Below, piece after piece: positions 1 to 5,699 of a DNA stretch of 7,130 nt. The notes under the pieces were generated by a model. That model had not been told where the DNA came from. It searched no databases and worked only from the letters and a program-made list of their open reading frames with translations. Made by a program: the position numbers and the translations under genes. The DNA is from an uncultured Clostridia bacterium (GTDB lineage Bacteria; Bacillota_A; Clostridia; Christensenellales; CAG-138). The DNA lies in assembly GCA_946539625.1 (NCBI GenBank), contig CAMNHT010000068.1:1-7130 (forward strand), read 5' to 3'. Each line of letters begins with the position of its first letter. The stretch's first letter is position 1.

Positions 1-65
1 GAAGCGGTAAAAATCCGGCAATCGACGGTTGAATCGGGTCAATCGCTCTTAGGCGCACGAGGCTT

Positions 66-88
66 CCGCCGATCCGTTTTTTCGGCGG
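66..88 (-). other. Hairpin in leader of leftward transcript
   Basis: The arms CCGCCGA (66-72) and TCGGCGG (82-88) pair perfectly over 7 bases around a 9-base loop. No run of T follows on either strand, so it is not a standard intrinsic terminator. It begins about 10 bases downstream of the start expected from the leftward promoter at 104-132, so it would sit in the 5' leader of that transcript, or in a small RNA. I do not recognise a known riboswitch or RNA family in the visible 97 bases. Confidence 0.5.
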
Positions 89-103
89 GTTCACATACAA
101 TTC

Positions 104-132
104 AGTATAGCGGACACGACCATATTCGTCAA
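104..132 (-). promoter_or_regulatory. Leftward sigma-A-type promoter
   Basis: On the minus strand, TTGACG (132-127) and TATACT (109-104) are separated by exactly 17 bases. Both hexamers match the housekeeping consensus at five of six positions. Transcription would begin near base 97 and run out of the window to the left. It is divergent from the promoter of the HTH gene, with about 118 bases between the two -35 boxes. Confidence 0.6.
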
Positions 133-229
133 GGAACAATTAACCGACACTTTTTCATTGAAATGTTTAGACAAATCCGAATTGATCCCATATTTTGTAA
201 GAATATACGGGCTTTGCAAAAAAATCACA

Positions 230-239
230 ATTGTACAAT
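230..239. promoter_or_regulatory. Palindrome ATTGTACAAT, possible operator
   Basis: This is a perfect 10-base palindrome ending 10 bases upstream of the -35 box of the HTH gene promoter, between the two divergent promoters. Its position and symmetry suit a binding site for a dimeric regulator, possibly the HTH protein encoded next to it. That assignment is inference: short AT-rich palindromes also arise by chance in such DNA. Confidence 0.35.
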
Positions 240-249
240 ATATTTTTTA

Positions 250-278
250 TTGACAAGAAAAAATAATTTTGTTATGAT
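250..278 (+). promoter_or_regulatory. Strong promoter of the HTH regulator gene
   Basis: TTGACA (250-255, perfect -35) and TATGAT (273-278, five of six at -10) are spaced by 17 bases. An extended -10 TG (270-271) is also present. The expected start point is near 285, which leaves a very short leader: the ribosome binding site GGAGGTG (288-294) follows almost at once. This is the best promoter in the window and implies high intrinsic expression unless repressed. Confidence 0.88.
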
Positions 279-302
279 ATCAAAAATGGAGGTGTGTGAA
301 TA

Positions 303-659
303 ATGGATGAACTGACAAAACTGATCAAAACCGAGATCAAAAAGCAATTCCGCAGTGTGCGTCAATTCTCGATGTATATCGGTGTTCCGCAGTCGACGAT
401 CGTAACCGCGCTTCAGAAGGGCATCGGCGGCACTTCGTTCGACACGATCATGCATATCTGTGACGTGTTGGACATCAAGCCTGTCGCGGGCGAGAAAATG
501 CTCTTTTTGGACAACGAAAAGCGCGAGCTTCTGGACCGCTATACGCGTCTGGACGACGAGGGCAAGAAGGCTGTCCGCGCGCTCACCGCAGTCGAGCTTT
601 TGCGGGTGGCGGAGCCAGAAGCGTATGCCGACCTCGGCAAGAAGCTGGACGTTGAGTAA
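303..659 (+). CDS. Small XRE-type helix-turn-helix regulator
   Basis: This 118-residue cytoplasmic protein is likely a DNA-binding transcriptional regulator. The N-terminal half reads as a Cro/C1-type HTH. A helix at about residues 18-26 (RQFSMYIGV) is followed by the recognition-helix candidate PQSTIVTALQKG (29-40) and then a helix around 44-58. The C-terminal half (residues 70-105) is charged and helical, with the ELLDRYTRLDDEGKKAV pattern often seen in clostridial XRE regulators. It could serve in dimerisation. No peptidase, ligand-binding or membrane segment is present. The start is supported by GGAGGTG eight bases upstream and by the strong promoter. The gene is monocistronic, ending in a hairpin terminator. 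Its targets are unknown. Candidates are its own promoter and the divergent transcript to the left; nothing ties it to the phosphate genes it converges with. Confidence 0.85.
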   Translation: MDELTKLIKTEIKKQFRSVRQFSMYIGVPQSTIVTALQKGIGGTSFDTIMHICDVLDIKPVAGEKMLFLDNEKRELLDRYTRLDDEGKKAVRALTAVELLRVAEPEAYADLGKKLDVE

Positions 660-676
660 CTGTCCCTATTCATTTG

Positions 677-709
677 AAAAAGCTGCTTCCGTACGGAAAC
701 AGCTTTTTT
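677..709. terminator. Bidirectional intrinsic terminator
   Basis: The outer stem AAAAAGCTG (677-685) pairs with CAGCTTTTT (700-708). After one C/A mismatch, the self-complementary core TTCCGTACGGAA (687-698) closes the hairpin. On the plus strand the T run at 704-709 ends the HTH gene transcript, 18 bases after its stop codon. Read on the minus strand, the A-rich left arm supplies a T tract, so the same hairpin can stop the transporter gene converging from the right. The rest of 660-785 shows nothing else. Confidence 0.88.
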
Positions 710-785
710 ATATATGCGTGAGCAGACTTGCCGAAAAAACGAGACGGAACGCGACCGCAGCCATCGGATCAGCGTCGTTCGCATC

Positions 786-2537
786 TCAGACAAGCGCGTA
801 TTTGGTTTTGTACGCCTCATAAAACCGCTCATAGTTTTGGGAATCCTTCTGCAATTCCGAATCGATATACTCATGCGTATCGAAGGCGCCCACTTTGAGC
901 TCGATCATGGCGACGGCGACGTTCGAGCAGTGATCCGAAACGCGTTCCAGGTCGGTCAAGAGATCGTTGAAGACAAATCCCTGTTCGATCGTGCAGTGCC
1001 CGTTCTGCAATCTTGCTATGTGGCGCAGCTTCAATGCGTCCGCGAGGTCGTCCACAACCTGTTCCAGCGGTTCCACCCGCTCCGCAAGCGCGAGGTTTTC
1101 CGTTGTAAACGCTTCGGTGGTGATGCGCACCGTTTCCGAAACGGCGGCACAGATCACGGACAGCTCCTTCTTTGCGTCATCCGAAAAATGCGAATTCTTC
1201 CGATGCATTTCCTGCATGCTCTCGGCAATGTTCAGCGCGTGATCGGAGATGCGCTCAAAGTCCGACAGCGTATGCAGAAAAAGGGACACCGCCTTGTTCT
1301 GCTCCTCCGTCATTTCACGGCCGGTGAGTTTGACGATGTATGTGCCCAGCGCGTCCTCATACCGGTCGCCCTCCTGTTCAAGCTCCGATACCTTCGCAAA
1401 GCCCGTTTCCGAATATCCGGCGACGAGCGCGGTTGCCATGCGGATCGCCTGCTCGGTCTTGTTTGCCATGACGTCGATGGTCTGACGGCTCTGCTCCACC
1501 GCGAGCGCGGGATGCGCAAGGAACCGTTCCTCAAGGCGCAGCGCGGGGCTGCTCTGATCCTTTTTCCCTTTGATCAGCAGCTTCGACAGCGCTTCGAGCA
1601 CGTCGACAAACGGCGCGAGCACCAGAAGGATCGCAAGTCTGAGGACCGTATTGACGAGTGCAAGCGAAACCGGATCCATGATCGCGGACAGGAAGCGGAA
1701 TTGAAAGATCGCGTCTCCGATATAGAAGACCGAAGCGCATACCATCACGCCCATAAACGCCGCGATGAGGTAGCTGACCGCCGTTCGTTTTCCGTTCGTG
1801 TCGGCGCCGAGCGCGGAAAGCAGCACCGGAAGCGATGCACCGATGCACACGCCCATCAGCACGGGCAGCGCTGTGCCGAGCGTCATCACGCCGGTCGTGG
1901 ACAGCGCCTGCAAAATGCCGACCGCCGCCGACGCGGACTGCAGGATCGCGGTGAACAGCGCGCCGACCAGGATCCCCAGAAGCGGGTTTGTCATGGACGT
2001 TAAAAGCCCGGTAAACCACGGCTGTTCGCCGAGCGTTCCGACCGCGTCGCTCATGACGCTCATACCGAACATCAGAACCGCAAAGCCGAGCAGGATTCCG
2101 CCGAGGTTCTTAAGACTCTGTTTTTTGCAGAACATGTAGAGAACGATCCCGCAAAGCGCGACAAGACCGGTCAGCGTGGCGGTGGACAGCAGCCCCGCTA
2201 CACCGCTGCCGCTGTCAATATAGCTTAAACAAATGATCCATCCCGTGATGCTCGTGCCGAGGATCGCGCCCAATATGATCGTAATGCCCTGTTTGACCTT
2301 CATCATGCCGGCGTTGACAAAGCCGACGACCATGACCGAGGTTGCGGACGACGACTGGATCACCGCCGTCACGCCGGTACCGAGCAAAAAGCCCTTCAAA
2401 GGCGTTCCGGAAAGCCGGAACAGAATCGGCTCGAGACGGCTGCCGGACGCCTTTTTGAGACCGTCCCCCATCAGCGACATGCCGAACAAAAACAGTGCTA
2501 CGCCGGAGAACAGGCGGATCACATTCGATACTTCCAT
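786..2537 (-). CDS. Na+/phosphate cotransporter with C-terminal PhoU-like domain
   Basis: This 583-residue inner-membrane protein probably imports inorganic phosphate with sodium (Na/Pi cotransporter family, NptA-like). The membrane part (about residues 5-315) has two related halves. The first carries the hallmark QSSSAT at 61-66. The second carries the matching but altered QSASAAV at 200-206. Hydrophobic segments lie near 7-25, 47-75, 83-105, 118-136, 145-165, 183-212, 215-243, 254-275 and 285-313. The soluble C-terminal region (about 340-560) is PhoU-like. It has two helical-bundle signatures, ERISDHALNIAE (428-439) and ERVSDHCSNVAVAM (531-544), the acidic motifs that bind metal in PhoU. 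In characterised relatives this domain is thought to regulate transport or signalling. The ATG is preceded by AAAGGATG (ribosome binding site at 2552-2545). A TATACT at 2565-2560 could be its -10, without a good -35, which fits an activated promoter. It is divergent from a PhoB/PhoR-like pair. Substrate is inferred from family only. Confidence 0.93.
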   Translation of the reverse strand: MEVSNVIRLFSGVALFLFGMSLMGDGLKKASGSRLEPILFRLSGTPLKGFLLGTGVTAVIQSSSATSVMVVGFVNAGMMKVKQGITIILGAILGTSITGWIICLSYIDSGSGVAGLLSTATLTGLVALCGIVLYMFCKKQSLKNLGGILLGFAVLMFGMSVMSDAVGTLGEQPWFTGLLTSMTNPLLGILVGALFTAILQSASAAVGILQALSTTGVMTLGTALPVLMGVCIGASLPVLLSALGADTNGKRTAVSYLIAAFMGVMVCASVFYIGDAIFQFRFLSAIMDPVSLALVNTVLRLAILLVLAPFVDVLEALSKLLIKGKKDQSSPALRLEERFLAHPALAVEQSRQTIDVMANKTEQAIRMATALVAGYSETGFAKVSELEQEGDRYEDALGTYIVKLTGREMTEEQNKAVSLFLHTLSDFERISDHALNIAESMQEMHRKNSHFSDDAKKELSVICAAVSETVRITTEAFTTENLALAERVEPLEQVVDDLADALKLRHIARLQNGHCTIEQGFVFNDLLTDLERVSDHCSNVAVAMIELKVGAFDTHEYIDSELQKDSQNYERFYEAYKTKYALV

Positions 2538-2559
2538 CCCTTCACATCCTTTCCGTTTC

Positions 2560-2565
2560 AGTATA
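2560..2565 (-). promoter_or_regulatory. Candidate -10 box for the Na/Pi transporter gene
   Basis: TATACT on the minus strand lies 22 bases before the transporter ATG. No recognisable -35 hexamer sits 16-18 bases upstream. A TTAAAT-type repeat (2577-2582) begins 11 bases upstream of it, where an activator could replace the -35 contact. Activator-dependent Pho promoters have this arrangement, but here it is only a candidate. Confidence 0.4.
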
Positions 2566-2576
2566 GGACTCGGCTG

Positions 2577-2636
2577 TTAAATCGGCGACCAACTCCGGAT
2601 TAAATACATGTTAAATCAAACGACCGGCACTTTACA
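2577..2636. promoter_or_regulatory. Pho-box-like repeat cluster in the divergent spacer
   Basis: TTAAAT occurs at 2577-2582, 2600-2605 and 2611-2616 on the plus strand. The last two are exactly 11 bases apart (5-base gap), and the first is 23 bases before the second. The 9-mer TGTTAAATC is exactly repeated at 2575-2583 and 2609-2617. TTTACA at 2631-2636 fits the Bacillus Pho-box half-site form TT(A/C/T)A(C/T)A; the TTAAAT copies deviate at the last two positions. OmpR-family regulators bind direct repeats with a period of about 11 bases. With phosphate-type genes on both sides, a site for the neighbouring response regulator is a reasonable inference. Confidence 0.5.
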
Positions 2637-2649
2637 GCCGTCGCCGATT
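2580..2649. repeat. Inverted repeat flanking the spacer repeats
   Basis: AATCGGCGAC at 2580-2589 is the perfect reverse complement of GTCGCCGATT at 2640-2649, 50 bases apart. Just outside the left arm GGCTGT (2572-2577) also has an inverted partner ACAGCC (2634-2639), lying just inside the right arm. The two promoters therefore carry the same pair of short motifs in opposite orientation but in swapped order. The wide spacing argues against an RNA hairpin and for paired protein sites serving the two divergent promoters. Confidence 0.45.
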
Positions 2650-2659
2650 GTTATAAGAT
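2631..2659 (+). promoter_or_regulatory. Candidate promoter of the two-component operon
   Basis: TTTACA (2631-2636) and TAAGAT (2654-2659) are spaced by 17 bases. An alternative -10, TATAAG at 2652-2657, gives a 15-base spacer. The match is moderate. The -35 element coincides with a Pho-box-like hexamer, so activation or autoregulation by the response regulator is possible. Confidence 0.45.
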
Positions 2660-2676
2660 GGGTATGAGGTGAAACG

Positions 2677-3354
2677 ATGATCTATCTTTTGGAAGACGAC
2701 GGAAGCATCCGGAAACTGGTGATATACGCGCTGGAAAGTCAGGGCTTTTCCGCGATCGGGTTTGATACGCCGATCGAATTCTGGGACGCCATTTCCAAAG
2801 TGGTCCCGGATCTTCTGCTTCTGGACATCATGCTGCCCGGCGAAGACGGCATTTCCATCTTGAAGCGGCTGAAAAGCGACGCAAAGACCGCGAGGCTGCC
2901 GGTCATCATGCTGACCGCCAAGAACACCGAATACGACCGTGTGGAAGGGCTTGACGCAGGCGCGGACGACTATATCAGTAAGCCGTTCGGCATTATGGAG
3001 CTGGTCGCACGCGTGCGCGCGGTTTTGCGGCGAACAGAGCAAACGACCTCCGCGAAGGAATACCGGCAGGGGGATCTGTACGTCTGTCCCGAAAAGCATG
3101 AGGTGCGCGTGAACGGCGCCGACGTCACGCTGACGTATAAGGAGTTTCTGCTGCTCTGCCTCTTTCTGGAAAACCGCGGGCTGGTGCTCCGCCGCGAAGT
3201 GCTGCTGGACAAGGTCTGGGGGCTCGGTGCGGAGCGGGAAAACCGAACGCTGGACGTGCACATCCGCACGCTTCGTGCAAAACTCGGAACGGCGGGAAAT
3301 TATATTCAGACCGTACGCAATATCGGATATCGTTTTGTGGGTGAGGAATCATGA
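2677..3354 (+). CDS. OmpR/PhoB-family response regulator
   Basis: This 225-residue cytoplasmic transcription factor is activated by phosphorylation from a sensor kinase. The receiver domain (residues 1-117) has the acidic pocket E6-D7-D8, the phospho-acceptor D50 in LLLLDIMLPGEDG, the switch T80 and the conserved K102 in SKPF. The winged-helix DNA-binding domain (about 127-221) has the typical YKEFLLL segment, the recognition helix RTLDVHIRTLRAKL (190-203) and the terminal wing TVRNIGYRF. All catalytic residues are present and the length is standard. The start is fixed by GAGGTG (2666-2671) five bases upstream. The stop overlaps the kinase start by 4 bases (ATGA), so the two are co-translated partners. 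Its placement opposite an Na/Pi-PhoU transporter gene suggests a PhoB/PhoP-like role in phosphate response. Domain identity is certain; the signal is inferred. Confidence 0.95.
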   Translation: MIYLLEDDGSIRKLVIYALESQGFSAIGFDTPIEFWDAISKVVPDLLLLDIMLPGEDGISILKRLKSDAKTARLPVIMLTAKNTEYDRVEGLDAGADDYISKPFGIMELVARVRAVLRRTEQTTSAKEYRQGDLYVCPEKHEVRVNGADVTLTYKEFLLLCLFLENRGLVLRREVLLDKVWGLGAERENRTLDVHIRTLRAKLGTAGNYIQTVRNIGYRFVGEES

Positions 3355-4661
3355 CAAGAGTAATCTTTCGCAGCACGTTTCTGGTCGGGTTGTCGGTGCT
3401 GCTGCTTTGTGCCGCGCTGTTTTTCGGTGTCCAATACCGGCAGACCGAGGAGGAAACATACGCCGCGCTCGGGCAGGAAGCGCTCTACGCGGAACAGGGA
3501 CTGATGCTTTCCGGATTGGACTATTTGAAATCATTGGACGATGTGAACCGCGTCACGTGGATCGCGGCGGACGGCGCTGTGCTGTATGACAGTGACTGTT
3601 TGCCGCCCGATTCCGACCAAAGCATCTTCGACGAGGTCCGTACGGCGTTCGAAACCGGAGAAGGGCACGGCAGCCGTATGTCGGAGAGCAGCGGAGAACC
3701 GACGATGTATTACGCGCGTCTGTGCGAAGACGGCACCGTTCTGCGGCTCAGCAGACCGTTAAGCGTGGTGTACTATGCGCTGGAAGCCGTCAGTCCCGTG
3801 CTCTGGGTGATCGTTTTGGTGCTTCTGATCTCCGGTGCGCTGTCCTTCCGCGCCGCAAAGCAGATCGTAAAGCCCATCAACGAGATTGATTTCGAAGTCT
3901 CCGACACCGTTCCGTACCAGGAGCTTGCGCCGCTCGTTGAAAAGATCCGCGAACAGAAACTGACGATCGAGAGCGAAACCTCGCAGCGTGAACAGATGCG
4001 GCGTGAGTTTTCCGCAAACGTCTCGCATGAGCTGAAAACGCCTCTGACCTCCATTTCCGGTTTTGCGGAGCTGATGGCGGAGGGACTTGTCGACGAGGAA
4101 AAGATGCGGGAGTTTTCCCGGGATATCTATAAGGAATCGCAGCGTACGATCAGACTGATCGACGACATCATTAAGCTCTCCAAGCTCGACGAAGGCGCGG
4201 TCGAGCCGGAACGGGAGAACGTCGATCTTTATGAACTGTCCGCGGACGTGATCGAAAGTCTGCGCACCGTTTCGGACCAGCAGTCGATCGAGCTGACGCT
4301 GACGGGCGAACACGTTTCCGTCCGCGGCGTATATCGGATCCTGCACGAGGTCGTGTATAATCTCTGTGACAACGCGATCAAGTACAACCGTCCGGGCGGC
4401 AGCGTTTCCGTTTTCGTATCCGGAACGGAGACCGGCGCGCGTCTTTGCGTGTCGGATACAGGCATCGGTATCCCGCCGGAGCATCAGAAGCGCGTGTTCG
4501 AGCGCTTCTACCGTGTCGACAAGAGCCACAGCAAGGAGATCGGCGGAACGGGACTCGGGCTTTCGATCGTCAAGCACGGCGCGCAGTTCCATAACGCCGA
4601 GGTGACGCTCAACAGCGAAGTCGGCGTCGGAACGGCCGTCACGCTCGATTTCAAATCATGA
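3351..4661 (+). CDS. PhoR-like membrane sensor histidine kinase
   Basis: This 436-residue kinase autophosphorylates and passes the phosphate to the regulator encoded just upstream. Transmembrane helix 1 is at about 7-27 and helix 2 at about 148-166. Between them lies an extracytoplasmic domain of about 120 residues whose RVTWIAADGAVLYDSD segment (67-82) resembles the small Cache-like sensor domain of clostridial PhoR-type kinases. A short HAMP-like linker (IVKPINEID, 172-180) leads to HisKA, with phospho-acceptor H226 in the H-box SHELKTPL. The ATPase domain has the N-box NLCDNAIKYN (337-346), G1 DTGIGIP (369-375), F-box FERFYR (383-388) and G2 GGTGLGL (398-404). All catalytic boxes are intact. 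There is no cytoplasmic PAS domain, unlike many longer PhoR proteins. The ATG overlaps the regulator stop codon and a hairpin terminator follows. The true signal cannot be read from sequence. Confidence 0.95.
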   Translation: MTRVIFRSTFLVGLSVLLLCAALFFGVQYRQTEEETYAALGQEALYAEQGLMLSGLDYLKSLDDVNRVTWIAADGAVLYDSDCLPPDSDQSIFDEVRTAFETGEGHGSRMSESSGEPTMYYARLCEDGTVLRLSRPLSVVYYALEAVSPVLWVIVLVLLISGALSFRAAKQIVKPINEIDFEVSDTVPYQELAPLVEKIREQKLTIESETSQREQMRREFSANVSHELKTPLTSISGFAELMAEGLVDEEKMREFSRDIYKESQRTIRLIDDIIKLSKLDEGAVEPERENVDLYELSADVIESLRTVSDQQSIELTLTGEHVSVRGVYRILHEVVYNLCDNAIKYNRPGGSVSVFVSGTETGARLCVSDTGIGIPPEHQKRVFERFYRVDKSHSKEIGGTGLGLSIVKHGAQFHNAEVTLNSEVGVGTAVTLDFKS

Positions 4662-4678
4662 TCCTGACCAAAACACAA

Positions 4679-4715
4679 AAGCCGTTTCCCGATCGGGAAG
4701 CGGCTTATTCTTTTT
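4679..4715. terminator. Intrinsic terminator between converging operons
   Basis: AAGCCG (4679-4684) pairs with CGGCTT (4701-4706). A T/G wobble at 4685/4700 is followed by TTCCC (4686-4690) pairing with GGGAA (4695-4699) around a GATC loop. A T-rich tail (4705-4715) follows on the plus strand, ending the kinase operon 17 bases after its stop codon. On the minus strand the tail is CTTTTGTGTTTTGG, less uniform but T-rich, so it may also stop the WYL operon arriving from the right. Confidence 0.85.
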
Positions 4716-4718
4716 CCG

Positions 4719-5699
4719 TCATTCCTGCGCGGCTTTGACGCGATCCAAGAGTGCTTTGAACTGCTCTCTGACGGGCTGCGGGGACATGATCCGCACCGCA
4801 CCGCCGAACGCAGCGACCCAGCCGAAAAACTGCTCGGAAACAGCCACTTTGACGAATGCGGAAAACCCGTTTTCGTTTGCGTGAACGGATACGTCGGTCC
4901 CGAACCGGTCAACGATCACGCCGATAAGGTGCTCGTCGCATTCCAGCACCACGTCCGCTTCCTCCCCCGCGAACATCGAAAAGTTGCGGCTCGTGTAGAC
5001 GGACATATCGAGCGCTGCAAACGCGTCCTTCCCCTGCCGCTCCGCATCCGTGATCGTGATGCGGTTCATCTTATCGACGCGGTAGTGCTTGATGCGCGCA
5101 TCCGCGGCGTCGTACGCGATCAGATAATAGAACTCATCGTCCCAGATGAGCGCAAAGGGACTGACCCGATAGCGCGCGCCGTTTTTGCGCGGGACGCGTT
5201 TTTTGTTGAGATCGTACTGCCAGTAGACGAACGTGATCTCGCGGTCTTCCCCGATCGCACCGTGGATGGCGTCGATGTTGTAGAAGACGGATTCATTGTC
5301 CGTTTTGCCGCGATCGGAGATATAAAGCTGACGGTGCAATAGGGTCGCCTCGCCGCGGCTTGAAAGCCCCGCAAGCTTTTTGATGAGCCCCCGCGTCTTT
5401 TTCGGGGACAGGAACTTTGCCGCCTGCACACTGTCCACGAGCATCTTGAGCTCGGCAGGTTCGAACAGGCGCGACGCGAGATAGTAACCCTTGCGCTTGC
5501 CGACCGCGACGGACTCGATGTCCATGCCGTACTCAGAAAGCGCCAAAAGATCGTCCGCCACGCTCTTGCGTTCGGCTTCTATGCCGCGTTCTTTGAGCTT
5601 TGTGATAAAATCCGCGACCGTCAGCGGATGCAGCTCGTCCGTTTCGAGCAGCAGGTCCCGAATCACCAGGATCTTACATTTTTGATTTTCGTGTTTCAT
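4719..5699 (-). CDS. WYL-domain transcriptional regulator with N-terminal HTH
   Basis: This 326-residue cytoplasmic protein is a regulator of the DeoR-like HTH plus WYL class. The N-terminal winged helix spans about residues 8-75. LTVADFITKLKERG is its first helical part, VADDLLALSEYGMDIE its recognition region, and GYYLASRLF the wing and linker. The WYL domain (about 138-215) shows W186 and YYL at 191-193 in WDDEFYYLIAYD, then HYRVDKM (205-211) containing the conserved arginine. A WCX-like C-terminal extension (about 247-324) completes the usual architecture and length. WYL domains act as ligand sensors that control DNA binding; the ligand here is unknown. The ribosome binding site GGAGGAGG lies just upstream of the ATG, inside the end of the preceding gene. 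The start overlaps that gene's stop by 4 bases, so translation is coupled to the deacylase-like gene. Confidence 0.92.
   Translation of the reverse strand: MKHENQKCKILVIRDLLLETDELHPLTVADFITKLKERGIEAERKSVADDLLALSEYGMDIESVAVGKRKGYYLASRLFEPAELKMLVDSVQAAKFLSPKKTRGLIKKLAGLSSRGEATLLHRQLYISDRGKTDNESVFYNIDAIHGAIGEDREITFVYWQYDLNKKRVPRKNGARYRVSPFALIWDDEFYYLIAYDAADARIKHYRVDKMNRITITDAERQGKDAFAALDMSVYTSRNFSMFAGEEADVVLECDEHLIGVIVDRFGTDVSVHANENGFSAFVKVAVSEQFFGWVAAFGGAVRIMSPQPVREQFKALLDRVKAAQE

Larger units (their letters stand above)
1..302. other. AT-rich divergent intergenic region
   Basis: No convincing protein gene lies here. The segment holds a leftward promoter (104-132), a hairpin just downstream of it (66-88), a 10-base palindrome (230-239) and a strong rightward promoter (250-278). 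Bases from about 135 to 300 are visibly much richer in A and T than the genes that follow, as expected of a regulatory spacer. On the minus strand two possible starts run open to the left edge: GTG at 58-56 and TTG at 42-40. Neither has a strong ribosome binding site, so I do not call a gene. The gene served by the leftward promoter, if protein-coding, would lie mostly outside the window. Confidence 0.7.

Noticed and set aside
66..88. Hairpin considered as an intrinsic terminator
   Set aside because: No T run follows on either strand, and the run of T lies in the loop. I kept it only as a leader hairpin.
1..303. Plus-strand frame 1 is open from the window edge to a TAA at 301-303, about 100 codons
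   Set aside because: It runs through the AT-rich promoter region, the -35 and -10 boxes and the ribosome binding site of the HTH gene. The translation shows no recognisable domain, and no internal start has a good ribosome binding site. A chance open frame is more likely, though a real 3' end of an upstream gene cannot be fully excluded without sequence to the left.
714..2003. A 429-codon plus-strand open frame opposite the Na/Pi transporter gene
   Set aside because: The translation is rich in Arg and His with low hydrophobic order and matches no family I know. It lies antisense to a clearly conserved membrane protein, a typical shadow in GC-rich coding DNA.
3759..4592. A 277-codon minus-strand open frame opposite the histidine kinase
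   Set aside because: It is antisense to intact HisKA and ATPase motifs, and the translation has no recognisable domain.
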